In this document: positions 34,422-42,897 of the stretch, in pieces
Position numbering within the stretch: the stretch's first letter is position 1
Layout: each line of letters begins with the position of its first letter
Assembly: GCA_016703325.1 (NCBI GenBank)
Contig: JADJCH010000063.1
Location: 1-64,000, forward strand
DNA length: 64,000 nt
Origin: Burkholderiales bacterium
GTDB lineage: Bacteria; Pseudomonadota; Gammaproteobacteria; Burkholderiales; Burkholderiaceae_C
Direction: 5' to 3'
Program-made: the position numbers and the translations under genes
Notes under the pieces: generated by a model
The model's input: only the letters and a program-made list of their open reading frames with translations
Databases searched by the model: none
What the model was told of the DNA's origin: nothing

Positions 34422-34448
34422 TTGCCGCAAGTATCGCTTTGCGGGCAA
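34422..34448. promoter_or_regulatory. Inverted repeat between lrp-like regulator and iorAB
   Basis: TTGCCGCAA, eight bases, TTGCGGGCAA: the right arm equals the reverse complement of the left with one extra G. It lies centrally between the divergent genes, where an Lrp/AsnC dimer would bind. Recognition by the neighbouring regulator is inference. Confidence 0.45.
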
Positions 34449-34562
34449 AGATGGAAAACACCTCTCGCGCCATGCTGCCTACACTGCGGCCCATCGACTC
34501 CCTCAGGATGCCCGGCTCACGAGGCCGGCCCCGCCGCAGGACCAACGCAGGAATCCGCCGCC

Positions 34563-37500
34563 ATGAACGCCCCCCTCCCCGATGCCGTGCGCCGCGCGCT
34601 GGAAGCCGTCACGCTGGACGACAAGTACGCCCTGGCCAGCGGCCGGGCCTTCATGAGCGGGGTGCAGGCCCTGGTGCGCCTGCCGATGCTGCAGCGCCAG
34701 CGCGATGCGATGGTCGGGCTGAACACCGCCGGCTTCGTCAGCGGTTACCGCGGCAGCCCGCTGGGCGGCTACGACCAGGCGCTGTGGCAGGCCAAGAAGC
34801 ACCTGGCCCAGAACCACGTGGTCTTCCAGCCCGGCGTGAACGAGGAGCTGGCGGCCACCGCGGTGTGGGGCACGCAGCAGATCGAGTTCGACCCGGCGAA
34901 CAAGAAGTACGACGGCGTCTTCGGCATCTGGTACGGCAAGGGCCCGGGCGTGGACCGCTGCTCGGACGTGTTCAAGCACGCCAACATGGCCGGCACCGCG
35001 CCGCACGGTGGGGTGATCGCGGTGGCCGGCGACGACCATGTGGCCAAGAGCAGCACCGCGGCGCACCAGAGCGACCACATCTTCAAGGCCTGCGGGCTGC
35101 CGGTGTTCTTTCCCAGCAGCGTGCAGGAGATCCTGGACCTGGGTCTGCACGCCTTCGCGATGAGCCGCTTCGCCGGGGTGTGGACCGGCATGAAGACCAT
35201 CCAGGAGGTGGTGGAGTCTTCGGCCAGCGTGGAGGTGGACCCGGAGCGGGTGAAGATCCTGCTGCCCGAGGACTTCGAGATGCCGCCCGGCGGCGTGCAC
35301 ATCCGCTGGCCGGACGCCGCGCTGCCGCAGGAAGCCCGGCTGATGGACTTCAAGTGGTACGCCGCGCTGGCCTACGTGCGCGCCAACCGGCTCAACCGCA
35401 ACGTCATCTCGGGCCCGAACGACCGCTTCGGCATCATCGCCAGCGGCAAGGCCTACAACGACACCCGCCAGGCGCTGGTCGACCTGGGGCTGGACGACGA
35501 CAGCTGCCGGGCGCTGGGCATCCGCGTGCACAAGGTGAGCGTGGTCTGGCCGCTGGAGGCCGCCACCACCCGCGAGTTCGCGCAGGGGCTCAGCGAGATC
35601 CTGGTGGTGGAGGAGAAGCGCCAGGTCATCGAGTACCAGCTCAAGGAGGAGCTGTACAACTGGCGGCCGGACGTGCGGCCCAATGTGCTGGGCAAGTTCG
35701 ACGAGCCGGACGGTGATTGGGACCGGGAAGGGCCCTTCGGTGGCCACGGAGGCGAGTGGAGCCAGCCCAACCCCAGCGCCAACACCCTGCTGCGCGCCAC
35801 CGCCGACCTGACGCCCGCGCTGATCGCCCAGGCGCTGGCCAAGCGGCTGAAGAAGCTGGGCGTACCGCCCGAGGTGGCCGCGCGCATGGACCAGGGCCTG
35901 GCGGTGCTGGCCGGGCGCGACCTGAAAGGCGGCGGCAGCTGGAGCACCACCAGCGGCGAGCTGGAGCGCAAGCCCTGGTTCTGCAGCGGCTGCCCGCACA
36001 ACACCAGCACCCGGGTGCCGGAGGGCTCGCTGGCGATGGCCGGCATCGGCTGCCACTTCATGAGCGTGTGGATGGGCCGCAGCACGGTGGGATTCACGCA
36101 GATGGGCGGCGAAGGTGTGCCCTGGGTCGGCCAGGCGCCCTTCACGAAGCGACCGCACCTGTTCGCCAACCTGGGCGACGGCACCTACTACCACTCCGGC
36201 GCACTGGCGGTGCGCCAGAGCATCGCCGCCGGGGTGAACATCACCTACAAGATCCTCTACAACGACGCGGTGGCGATGACCGGCGGCCAGCCGGTGGACG
36301 GCGTGCTCACCGTGCCGCAGATGACCCGCGAGCTGGAGGCCGAGGGCGCGAAGCGGATCGTCGTCGTCACCGACGACCCCGCCAAGTACGATGCTCCGGT
36401 GGGGTTGGCGCCGGGCGTCACCGTGAGGCACCGCGACGAGCTCGACGCGGTGCAGCGCGAGCTGCGCGAGATCCCCGGCTGCACCATCCTGATCTACGAC
36501 CAGACCTGCGCCACCGAGAAGCGGCGCCGCCGCAAGCGCGGCAAGATGGTCGACCCGGCGGTGCGCACCGTCATCAACGAGGCCGTCTGCGAGGGCTGCG
36601 GCGACTGCAGCGTGCAGAGCAACTGCCTGAGCGTCGAGCCGGTGGAGACCGAGTTCGGCCGCAAGCGCCGCATCAACCAGAACACCTGCAACAAGGACTT
36701 CTCCTGCGTGAAGGGCTTCTGCCCCAGCTTCGTGACCGTCGAGGGCGGGCAGCTGCGCAAGAAGAAGACCGAGGCGAAGGCCGACCCCTTCAGCCTGCCG
36801 GCGCTGCCCGAGCCGGTGCTGCCGGTGGCCGAAGCTCCTTGGGGCATCGTGGTGGCCGGCGTCGGCGGCACCGGCGTCATCACCATCGGCCAGCTGCTGG
36901 GCATGGCCGCACACCTGGAGGGCAAGGGCGTGGTCACGCAGGACAGCGCCGGCCTGGCCCAGAAGGGCGGCGCCACCTGGAGCCATGTGCAGATCGCCAA
37001 CCGGCCCGACACCATCCACAGCACCAAGGTGGACACCGCCAAGGCCGACCTGGTGATCGCCTGCGATGCCATCGTCGCCGCCGGCGCCAGCACGCTGCAG
37101 GTGACGCATCCGGGCCGCACCTTCGTGGCGATGAACTCGCACCGCACGCCCACTGCGGCCTTCGTCGGCAACCCGGACTGGCAGTTCCCCGGCGAGCGCT
37201 GCGAATCCGCCCTGCTGCAGGCCGTGGGCGCCGACAAGCTCGGCAGCTTCGACGCCGAGCAGGTGGCGCTGCAGCTGCTCGGCGACAGCATCTACACCAA
37301 CCCGCTGATGCTGGGCTACGCCTGGCAGCGCGGCCAAATCCCGCTGAGCCGGGCGGCGCTGCTGCGCGCCATCGAGCTCAACGGCGTGCAGGTGGAGAAG
37401 AACCGCGCCGCCTTCGAATGGGGCCGCCGCTGCGCCCACGACCTCGCGGGCGTGCAATCGCTGTTCAGTGCACAGCAGGTGATCCAGATCGTCAAGCGGC

Positions 37501-38171
37501 CCTCGCTGGACGAGCTGGTGAGCCGCCGCGTCGAGTTCCTCACCGGCTACCAGAACGCCGCCTACGCCGCGCAGTACCGCGACTTCGTCCAGACCGTGCG
37601 CGACGCCGAGCAGCGCGTGCTGGCCGGGGGATCAGGCTCCACCCAGCTCAAGCTGAGCGAAGCCGTGGCGCGCTACCTCTTCAAGCTGATGGCCTACAAG
37701 GACGAGTACGAGGTGGCGCGCCTGCACAGCGATGCGGCCTTCCACGCGCGGCTGGCGGAGATGTTCGAAGGCGACTTCAAGATCGTGCACCACCTGGCGC
37801 CGCCGAAGATCGCCACCACCGACCGCGAGGGCCACCTCGTCAAACGCCGCTTCGGCCCCTGGCTGAACCGTGCCCTGCCCTGGCTGGCGAAGCTCAAGGC
37901 CCTGCGCGGCACGGCGTTGGACCCCTTCGGCGGCACGGCGGAGCGCCGCACCGAGCGAGCGCTGATCGCCGAGTACCGTGCGACGGTCGAGGAGCTTCTC
38001 GCCGGCCTGAGCCTCGACCAGCTGGCCCAGGCGGTGGAGATCGCCCGGCTGCCCGAAGACATCCGTGGCTACGGGCACGTCAAGGAGCGCCACCTGGCGG
38101 CGGTGCGCCAGCGCTGGGGTGGCCTGCTGGCGGCTTGGCGGTCCGCCAGTCGACCCTCTCAGGCACGCTGA
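34563..38171 (+). CDS. iorAB: Indolepyruvate ferredoxin oxidoreductase, fused alpha-beta subunits
   Basis: Thiamine-diphosphate enzyme of 1,202 residues that oxidises aryl- or branched-chain 2-oxoacids to acyl-CoA, reducing ferredoxin. Start ATG 34563 (MNAPLPDAVRR). TPP-binding parts are AGIGCHFMSVWMG and LGDGTYYHSG (about 500-540). A [4Fe-4S] segment CEGCGDCSVQSNCL begins near residue 676 with more Cys in NTCNKDFSCVKGFCP. The gamma/beta domain starts with VVAGVGGTGVITIGQLLG near 762. Many Burkholderiales have this fused form, which is oxygen-tolerant in use. Divergent from a likely Lrp-type regulator. Confidence 0.93.
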   Translation: MNAPLPDAVRRALEAVTLDDKYALASGRAFMSGVQALVRLPMLQRQRDAMVGLNTAGFVSGYRGSPLGGYDQALWQAKKHLAQNHVVFQPGVNEELAATAVWGTQQIEFDPANKKYDGVFGIWYGKGPGVDRCSDVFKHANMAGTAPHGGVIAVAGDDHVAKSSTAAHQSDHIFKACGLPVFFPSSVQEILDLGLHAFAMSRFAGVWTGMKTIQEVVESSASVEVDPERVKILLPEDFEMPPGGVHIRWPDAALPQEARLMDFKWYAALAYVRANRLNRNVISGPNDRFGIIASGKAYNDTRQALVDLGLDDDSCRALGIRVHKVSVVWPLEAATTREFAQGLSEILVVEEKRQVIEYQLKEELYNWRPDVRPNVLGKFDEPDGDWDREGPFGGHGGEWSQPNPSANTLLRATADLTPALIAQALAKRLKKLGVPPEVAARMDQGLAVLAGRDLKGGGSWSTTSGELERKPWFCSGCPHNTSTRVPEGSLAMAGIGCHFMSVWMGRSTVGFTQMGGEGVPWVGQAPFTKRPHLFANLGDGTYYHSGALAVRQSIAAGVNITYKILYNDAVAMTGGQPVDGVLTVPQMTRELEAEGAKRIVVVTDDPAKYDAPVGLAPGVTVRHRDELDAVQRELREIPGCTILIYDQTCATEKRRRRKRGKMVDPAVRTVINEAVCEGCGDCSVQSNCLSVEPVETEFGRKRRINQNTCNKDFSCVKGFCPSFVTVEGGQLRKKKTEAKADPFSLPALPEPVLPVAEAPWGIVVAGVGGTGVITIGQLLGMAAHLEGKGVVTQDSAGLAQKGGATWSHVQIANRPDTIHSTKVDTAKADLVIACDAIVAAGASTLQVTHPGRTFVAMNSHRTPTAAFVGNPDWQFPGERCESALLQAVGADKLGSFDAEQVALQLLGDSIYTNPLMLGYAWQRGQIPLSRAALLRAIELNGVQVEKNRAAFEWGRRCAHDLAGVQSLFSAQQVIQIVKRPSLDELVSRRVEFLTGYQNAAYAAQYRDFVQTVRDAEQRVLAGGSGSTQLKLSEAVARYLFKLMAYKDEYEVARLHSDAAFHARLAEMFEGDFKIVHHLAPPKIATTDREGHLVKRRFGPWLNRALPWLAKLKALRGTALDPFGGTAERRTERALIAEYRATVEELLAGLSLDQLAQAVEIARLPEDIRGYGHVKERHLAAVRQRWGGLLAAWRSASRPSQAR

Positions 38172-38193
38172 ATTTCTATTCATTTCCTATTCA
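38172..38193. repeat. Direct repeat in an AT-rich gap before hipH
   Basis: ATTTCTATTCA and TTTCCTATTCA are adjacent, in phase by about one helix turn. The 140-base gap holding them is much poorer in GC than its surroundings and also carries two copies of CGATCATC (38227-38234 and 38266-38273) and a T run. A regulator binding site is possible, or a promoter region. Confidence 0.35.
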
Positions 38194-38313
38194 CACCAAA
38201 AGGCTTCCATCTCTGCGGTGGGAACCGATCATCAGCGCAACCTGTTGATTTTTTTTTAAACCTCGCGATCATCGGAGAAGCACCACCCTCCTTTCAACCC
38301 CGCTTTTCCATTC

Positions 38314-39693
38314 ATGAGCACTCAGCCCGAAGGCGCGCAGACCGGTTCGTTTCAGGCTGAGACAGCTGCCGTGCTGACTGCGCTGGACCAGCAGGGGGTC
38401 CTGACCTCGGCGCAGTTGCAGGCCACCCTCGGCAAGAGCCAACCCAGCGTTTCGCGGGTCCTTCAGTCCCTGGGCCCGGCCGTGGTGAGACTGGGGTCCG
38501 GCCGTGCCACCCGTTATGCCCGGCCACAGAACATCCTGGGCCTGCCGGCACGCCAGCCGCTGACCTGGGTGGATGAAACCGGTCGGCGTGAGCCTTGGGG
38601 GGAATTGACCCTGCTGGCCGGCGACCGGCTGCACGTCCAGGCTGATGGCCTGGATCGGATGACGCAAGGGGAGTTGCCCTGGTTCCTGGCACCGCTGCGG
38701 CCCCAGGGTTTCCTGGGGCGTCTGCAGGCCCAACAGTTGGCCGGCCTGGGCTTCGATGCCAACCCGGAGCGCTGGAGTCTGGCCCAGTTGCTGTTCGCCG
38801 CCGCACAACTCGATGATGTTCCCGGTGCCCTGCTGCTGGGCGAGCCACCGACGCCCGCACCGGCCGCTTCCACCCTCCACATCAACGCCGCCACCGGCGT
38901 GGAGCGCTTGATCCTTTACGACGCACTGGCCGGCGATGTGGCCCGCACCCTGCCGGCCGGCTCCTCGGCCGGCGGCGAACAGGCCAAGTTCCTCTGCAGC
39001 TCACCCGAAGGCGGCGCCGAGCTGGTGAAGTTCACCCCACCGCGCGGGACACCCTTTGGAGAGCGCTGGCACGACCTGCTGCAGGCCGAAGCGCTGGCGC
39101 TGCAGGTGCTGGCCGAACAAGGCATCCCCTGCGCACGCAGCGAGGTCCTTCACAGCCCCCTTCGCAGCTACCTCGTCTCGCAGCGCTTTGACCGCCTCGC
39201 AACCGGGGGAACCAGGGGTGGCGCCCGCGGCCCGATCGGCCGACGCCATGCGGTGGCGCTGGATGCGGTGCACCGCGCCTTTGTCGGCGGACCGCGACAG
39301 CACTGGGCAGCCACCTGTCAGGCTCTGGCCGGCCAGCGACGCCTGCCCGCGGTTGCACTGCAGCAGGTGCGCAGCGCGCTGATGTTCGGTCGGCTGATCG
39401 GCAACACCGACATGCATTTCGGCAACCTCAGCCTCTGGGTGGAGCGCGCTGACCTGGCACGCGGGCGCTTCACCCTGGCCCCGCTGTACGACATGCTGCC
39501 CATGCGCTGGCGGCCGGACGCCAGTACCGGCGCACTGGATCTGCTGCCGTTTGACCCCGATGCGATGGCGCTGACCGACCCCGCCCGCGACTGGGCACTC
39601 CACTACTGGGAACGCATGGCGGAACGGGCGTCCTGCAGCCTCGAATGGAGAGGGCTCGCAAAGACCATGGCGATCCGCATCGCAGGGACCTGA
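38314..39693 (+). CDS. hipH: HipA-like serine/threonine kinase with own HTH domain (YjjJ/HipH type)
   Basis: Toxin-like kinase of 459 residues. Unlike hipBA operons there is no separate antitoxin gene: the N-terminal 70 residues form a winged HTH (GVLTSAQLQATLGKSQPSVSRVLQSL), as in E. coli YjjJ. The kinase part shows the P-loop region SSAGGEQAKFL near residue 213, an ATP-lysine candidate in ELVKF, and the catalytic/metal motif LIGNTDMHFGNLSLW near 363, with YDMLPM after it. The known HipA target is glutamyl-tRNA synthetase; the target here is not known. Confidence 0.87.
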   Translation: MSTQPEGAQTGSFQAETAAVLTALDQQGVLTSAQLQATLGKSQPSVSRVLQSLGPAVVRLGSGRATRYARPQNILGLPARQPLTWVDETGRREPWGELTLLAGDRLHVQADGLDRMTQGELPWFLAPLRPQGFLGRLQAQQLAGLGFDANPERWSLAQLLFAAAQLDDVPGALLLGEPPTPAPAASTLHINAATGVERLILYDALAGDVARTLPAGSSAGGEQAKFLCSSPEGGAELVKFTPPRGTPFGERWHDLLQAEALALQVLAEQGIPCARSEVLHSPLRSYLVSQRFDRLATGGTRGGARGPIGRRHAVALDAVHRAFVGGPRQHWAATCQALAGQRRLPAVALQQVRSALMFGRLIGNTDMHFGNLSLWVERADLARGRFTLAPLYDMLPMRWRPDASTGALDLLPFDPDAMALTDPARDWALHYWERMAERASCSLEWRGLAKTMAIRIAGT

Positions 39694-39728
39694 ACACCTC
39701 ACCGGAGCCCGCAGCCTGCCTGGCCGGA

Positions 39729-40697
39729 TCACGGTGTGATGCGGAAGCGGTAGCGGTAGTCCCGGGCCACGCCCTCGACCCGCACGCCCTGGATCACCGC
39801 CTCGTATTCGACGTCCGGCTCAATACCCTCGGCCCTGAACTGCAGGTGGTTCGGCAGCCCCACCGGCTGCAGATCAAACCTCAGCTGGCTCACCGGCAAG
39901 GTCCGGCCATCGGGTCGGCGCAGGCTGACCTGGGCCTCGCGGTAGTCCACCGCCATGTTGGCCGCACGGTCGTAGGGATCGACCACGGCCGAAAACGACA
40001 GGTACGCATCCGGGTGGAAGTACTTCTGCGGGTAGTTCCCGGAGGGCCAGGCCAGGTGGTCGGCATGGATGTTGCCGCGCGTCGGCCCGTCCTGCGGGGC
40101 GACCGGGCTGACCACCGACAGCGCCGCAGCATCCACCTGCACACCACCGTCCAGCACCAGGCCCACCCGGCCAAACGCCACCCGCTTCAGGAAGGGGTCC
40201 AGCAGCCAACGCCGGTGGCCCACGTCGCCCGCATGGCGGTTGCGCACATCGGTGAGGAAACCCACCACCATGTCTGTGCTGGGACGCGGATCGAACTCAC
40301 TCGGCGCCACCGACAGGTGCAGGTTGCTCGTCGCCGCGCCCTGCACACCCGCCGGGCTGTGGCAGACCCAGTCGGCCGATGGCGTGTGGGACAGGCGACG
40401 GTTGAGGGCCAGCATCAGCGCAGCCTGCTGGGTGGCCTCCTCCGCCTGTGGGTCCCAGCCCACCTCGCCCAGGCCGTGCAGGCGGCGGATCTCGTTGACC
40501 ACCTCCAGCACGCGCCTTCCCTCCTCGGACTGGATGCGCCCGGCGCTGCAGCTCGACACATCGGGCGCGGTCAGATACAGCTGGTCGTAGGCCGCCAGCG
40601 CTTGCCCCGCCGGCAGGGCCGCCGCCATGCACAGCAGCCAGGCCCACAGGCCCCCGCTGCATCGTGCGGCCAAACGTTTCTTCACCCTGGGCGTCAT
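39729..40697 (-). CDS. CAP/SCP-domain secreted protein
   Basis: Exported protein of 322 residues, start ATG 40697 (MTPRVKKRLAARC) with a Sec signal ending in ALAA. The CAP (PR-1/SCP) fold is seen in VLEVVNEIRRLHGLGEVGWD, LALNRRLSHTPSADWVC and FLTDVRNRHAGDVGHRRWLLDP. The C-terminal third is a beta-rich part without a clear family. CAP domains in bacteria have been tied to lipid binding or cell-wall contact; no protease activity should be assumed. Transcribed alone. Confidence 0.8.
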   Translation of the reverse strand: MTPRVKKRLAARCSGGLWAWLLCMAAALPAGQALAAYDQLYLTAPDVSSCSAGRIQSEEGRRVLEVVNEIRRLHGLGEVGWDPQAEEATQQAALMLALNRRLSHTPSADWVCHSPAGVQGAATSNLHLSVAPSEFDPRPSTDMVVGFLTDVRNRHAGDVGHRRWLLDPFLKRVAFGRVGLVLDGGVQVDAAALSVVSPVAPQDGPTRGNIHADHLAWPSGNYPQKYFHPDAYLSFSAVVDPYDRAANMAVDYREAQVSLRRPDGRTLPVSQLRFDLQPVGLPNHLQFRAEGIEPDVEYEAVIQGVRVEGVARDYRYRFRITP

Positions 40698-40954
40698 GAC
40701 CTCATCCCTTGCTTTTGTGCGATGGCAGAGCCGTTCCAAAGGGGATCGGCCTGAGTCGGGACGGGATTCTGGAAAGATCGCGGTCATCGCGGCTCCACGC
40801 AGTCCGGGGGAGGACGGGCCTGGCCGACCCGTCCGCGGGCATCGATCACGACCCGCTGCAGTGACACTACCCGCGATGAGATGCGTTTTGTTTCATTTTT
40901 ATCAAAAGAAAACGTTTTGAACATTTTCAGCTCTCCGGGCACGGCCCATTGAGC

Positions 40955-41752
40955 ATGGCGCTGCTGCCGCTCAAACTGGCCCTGGTGGCCACCGCACTGC
41001 TGCTGGCCAGCCTCGCAGGCAAACGCGGCGGCCACGCGGTGGCGGGCATCGTTTCGGGCCTGCCGATGGTGATCGGTCCGGTGCTGGGCCTGATGCTGCT
41101 GGAGGGGCAAACGGCACAGGTGCGGACCATCGCCACCGCTGCGCTGCTGTGTTTTCCCGGCATGCTGCTGCACGCCCTGGTGTTTGCCGCACTGGCACGC
41201 CGGGGCTGGGGCTGGCCGGTGTGCATCGGCGCAGCGGTGCTGGCATTCACTGCGCTTGCCACCCTGCTGCTGGCCTGGCGCTGGCCGCTGCCGGTGGCGG
41301 CTGCCTTGGGGTTGCTGCTGCCCTCCTTCACCATGCGGGCCCTGCAACGGCAGGCGCAGCGGCTGCAGGCCGAGCTGCAACGCTCCGGCCAGCCCACCCC
41401 CTCCCACGGCGCCGTGCCGCTGCCACCCAGCGAACTGCTCTGGCGGGTGACGGCCGCGGTGGCCCTGGCCGCCACTGTGCTGGCCGGCGCCCCGCTGGGC
41501 CTGCCGGACGCGGTCAGCGGTGCCCTGCTGGCCCTGCCGATTGCCGGCAGCGTGCTGCCCTGCTTCACCCTGCCCCGCCACGGCGCGCTGGCCACGCTGC
41601 GCCTGCTGGCCGGCTTCGCCCGCGGGCTGCACGGCATGGTCAGCTTTACCCTGGTGATGGTGTTTGCACTGCCGCTGCTGCCCCCCGCTGCGGCCTGGGT
41701 GCTGGGCGTGCTGGCCGCTGCACTGGCGGCTGCGGCGGCCCAGCGGCTGTAG
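40955..41752 (+). CDS. Polytopic inner membrane protein of unknown function
   Basis: Protein of 265 residues with about eight or nine hydrophobic helices (LKLALVATALLLASLAGK, AGIVSGLPMVIGPVLGLMLL, AAVLAFTALATLLLAW, AAALGLLLPSF, LLWRVTAAVALAATVLAG, LHGMVSFTLVMVFALPLLP, AWVLGVLAAALAAAA). SGLPMVIGPVLGLMLLEG hints at a small transporter- or exporter-like repeat, but I recognise no family with certainty. Starts at ATG 40955 or TTG 40949. The gap upstream has a local AT-rich part around 40880-40925, likely its promoter. Confidence 0.6.
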   Translation: MALLPLKLALVATALLLASLAGKRGGHAVAGIVSGLPMVIGPVLGLMLLEGQTAQVRTIATAALLCFPGMLLHALVFAALARRGWGWPVCIGAAVLAFTALATLLLAWRWPLPVAAALGLLLPSFTMRALQRQAQRLQAELQRSGQPTPSHGAVPLPPSELLWRVTAAVALAATVLAGAPLGLPDAVSGALLALPIAGSVLPCFTLPRHGALATLRLLAGFARGLHGMVSFTLVMVFALPLLPPAAAWVLGVLAAALAAAAAQRL

Positions 41753-41873
41753 AAGACCAGCGGCGGCGGCGGCCTTCGCCACCTGGCGGTGGGCCAGGAA
41801 CCGGCACACTCTGGTTCCTGCCTCTCCGCTGACGAATCCCATCCCACTCTGCCCCTTGCGGGCCAACGCAACG

Positions 41874-42824
41874 ATGCGTCTGCAACTGCTGTCCGACCTG
41901 CACCTGGAGAACGACCCCGCCCGCTCTTTCGAGGCTGCAGCGAACGCCGACCTGCTGGTGCTGGCCGGCGACATCGGCTCCTACCAGGCCAAGTCGCGCC
42001 TGCCCCATGCCAACGACCCGGTCCAGGGCGACTTCGGCCTGGGCCGCTTTTCACCCCGCGCGGTCGGCAGCCGCTGGAAGCGCGTGCTCTACGTGCCCGG
42101 CAACCACGAGTTCGACGGCCGGCCCTACGCCACCACCCGCGTCCGCCTGCGCGCCATCTGCGATCGCCTGGGCATCACCTGCCTGGACCAGGATGAGGTG
42201 GTCATCGACGGTGTGCGCTTCATCGGCTGCACGCTGTGGAGCGATTTCGACGCGCTGGCCTCCCCGCAGGCCCTGGCACTGAAGCAGGCCGGCCGCGCCG
42301 GCGGCAGCCTGACTGGCACCCCCAACCGCAAGACCGTGCGCCGCCACACCCGCGAGGCCCAGGCTGCTGCTGCGGACCCCAGCAGCGAACTCACCCGCCA
42401 GCTGCGCGAACGCGAGAAGGCCTTTCGCGCTGCCGACTTCTACCTGGCCAAGAACACCACCCTGGACGACGCCACCGGTGCACCGCTGCTGGCGCGCGAG
42501 CTGCGCAACATCGCCTTGCGCGAGCAGGACTGGCTGCGCGAGGCGCTGTCCCGGCCCCACGAAGCCGGACCCACGGTGGTCATCACCCACTTCGCCCCCA
42601 GCCTGCTCAGCGCCGACCCCCGCTACGGCCTGGCGCCCGGTACCGCCGGCTTCTGCAATGCGCTGGACGATCTGCTGCCCCAGGCCGACCTGTGGCTGCA
42701 CGGCCACCTGCACTGCCCCAGCGACTACAGCGTCGGCGGCTGCCGGGTGGTGGCCAATCCGCTGGGGTATGCGGACAAGGGGGAGCAGAAGGGGTTTGTG
42801 GAGTGCTGCGTGGTGACGGTATGA
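41874..42824 (+). CDS. Calcineurin-like metallophosphoesterase
   Basis: Cytoplasmic phosphoesterase of 316 residues from ATG 41874 (MRLQLLSDLHLEND). Metal ligands appear in order: SDLHLE (Asp, His), LVLAGDIGSY (Asp), VPGNHEFDG (Asn, His), VVITHFAPS (His) and LHGHLHCPSDY (His-x-His). No signal peptide. An inserted helical part (about residues 150-220) is larger than in simple family members. Substrate unknown; it is not near genes of nucleotide metabolism. Confidence 0.85.
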   Translation: MRLQLLSDLHLENDPARSFEAAANADLLVLAGDIGSYQAKSRLPHANDPVQGDFGLGRFSPRAVGSRWKRVLYVPGNHEFDGRPYATTRVRLRAICDRLGITCLDQDEVVIDGVRFIGCTLWSDFDALASPQALALKQAGRAGGSLTGTPNRKTVRRHTREAQAAAADPSSELTRQLREREKAFRAADFYLAKNTTLDDATGAPLLARELRNIALREQDWLREALSRPHEAGPTVVITHFAPSLLSADPRYGLAPGTAGFCNALDDLLPQADLWLHGHLHCPSDYSVGGCRVVANPLGYADKGEQKGFVECCVVTV

Positions 42825-42897
42825 CGGCCCCCGGCCAAGGGGACTCGAGCGGATCCTGCTTGGAATGGCTGCGTGGATCTGCCCCCCCCGCCTCAAC

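Noticed and set aside
34503..37457. 984-codon open frame antisense to iorAB
   Set aside because: High GC keeps the opposite frame open; composition is His/Gln/Ala/Val-rich and without any domain, while iorAB is well conserved.
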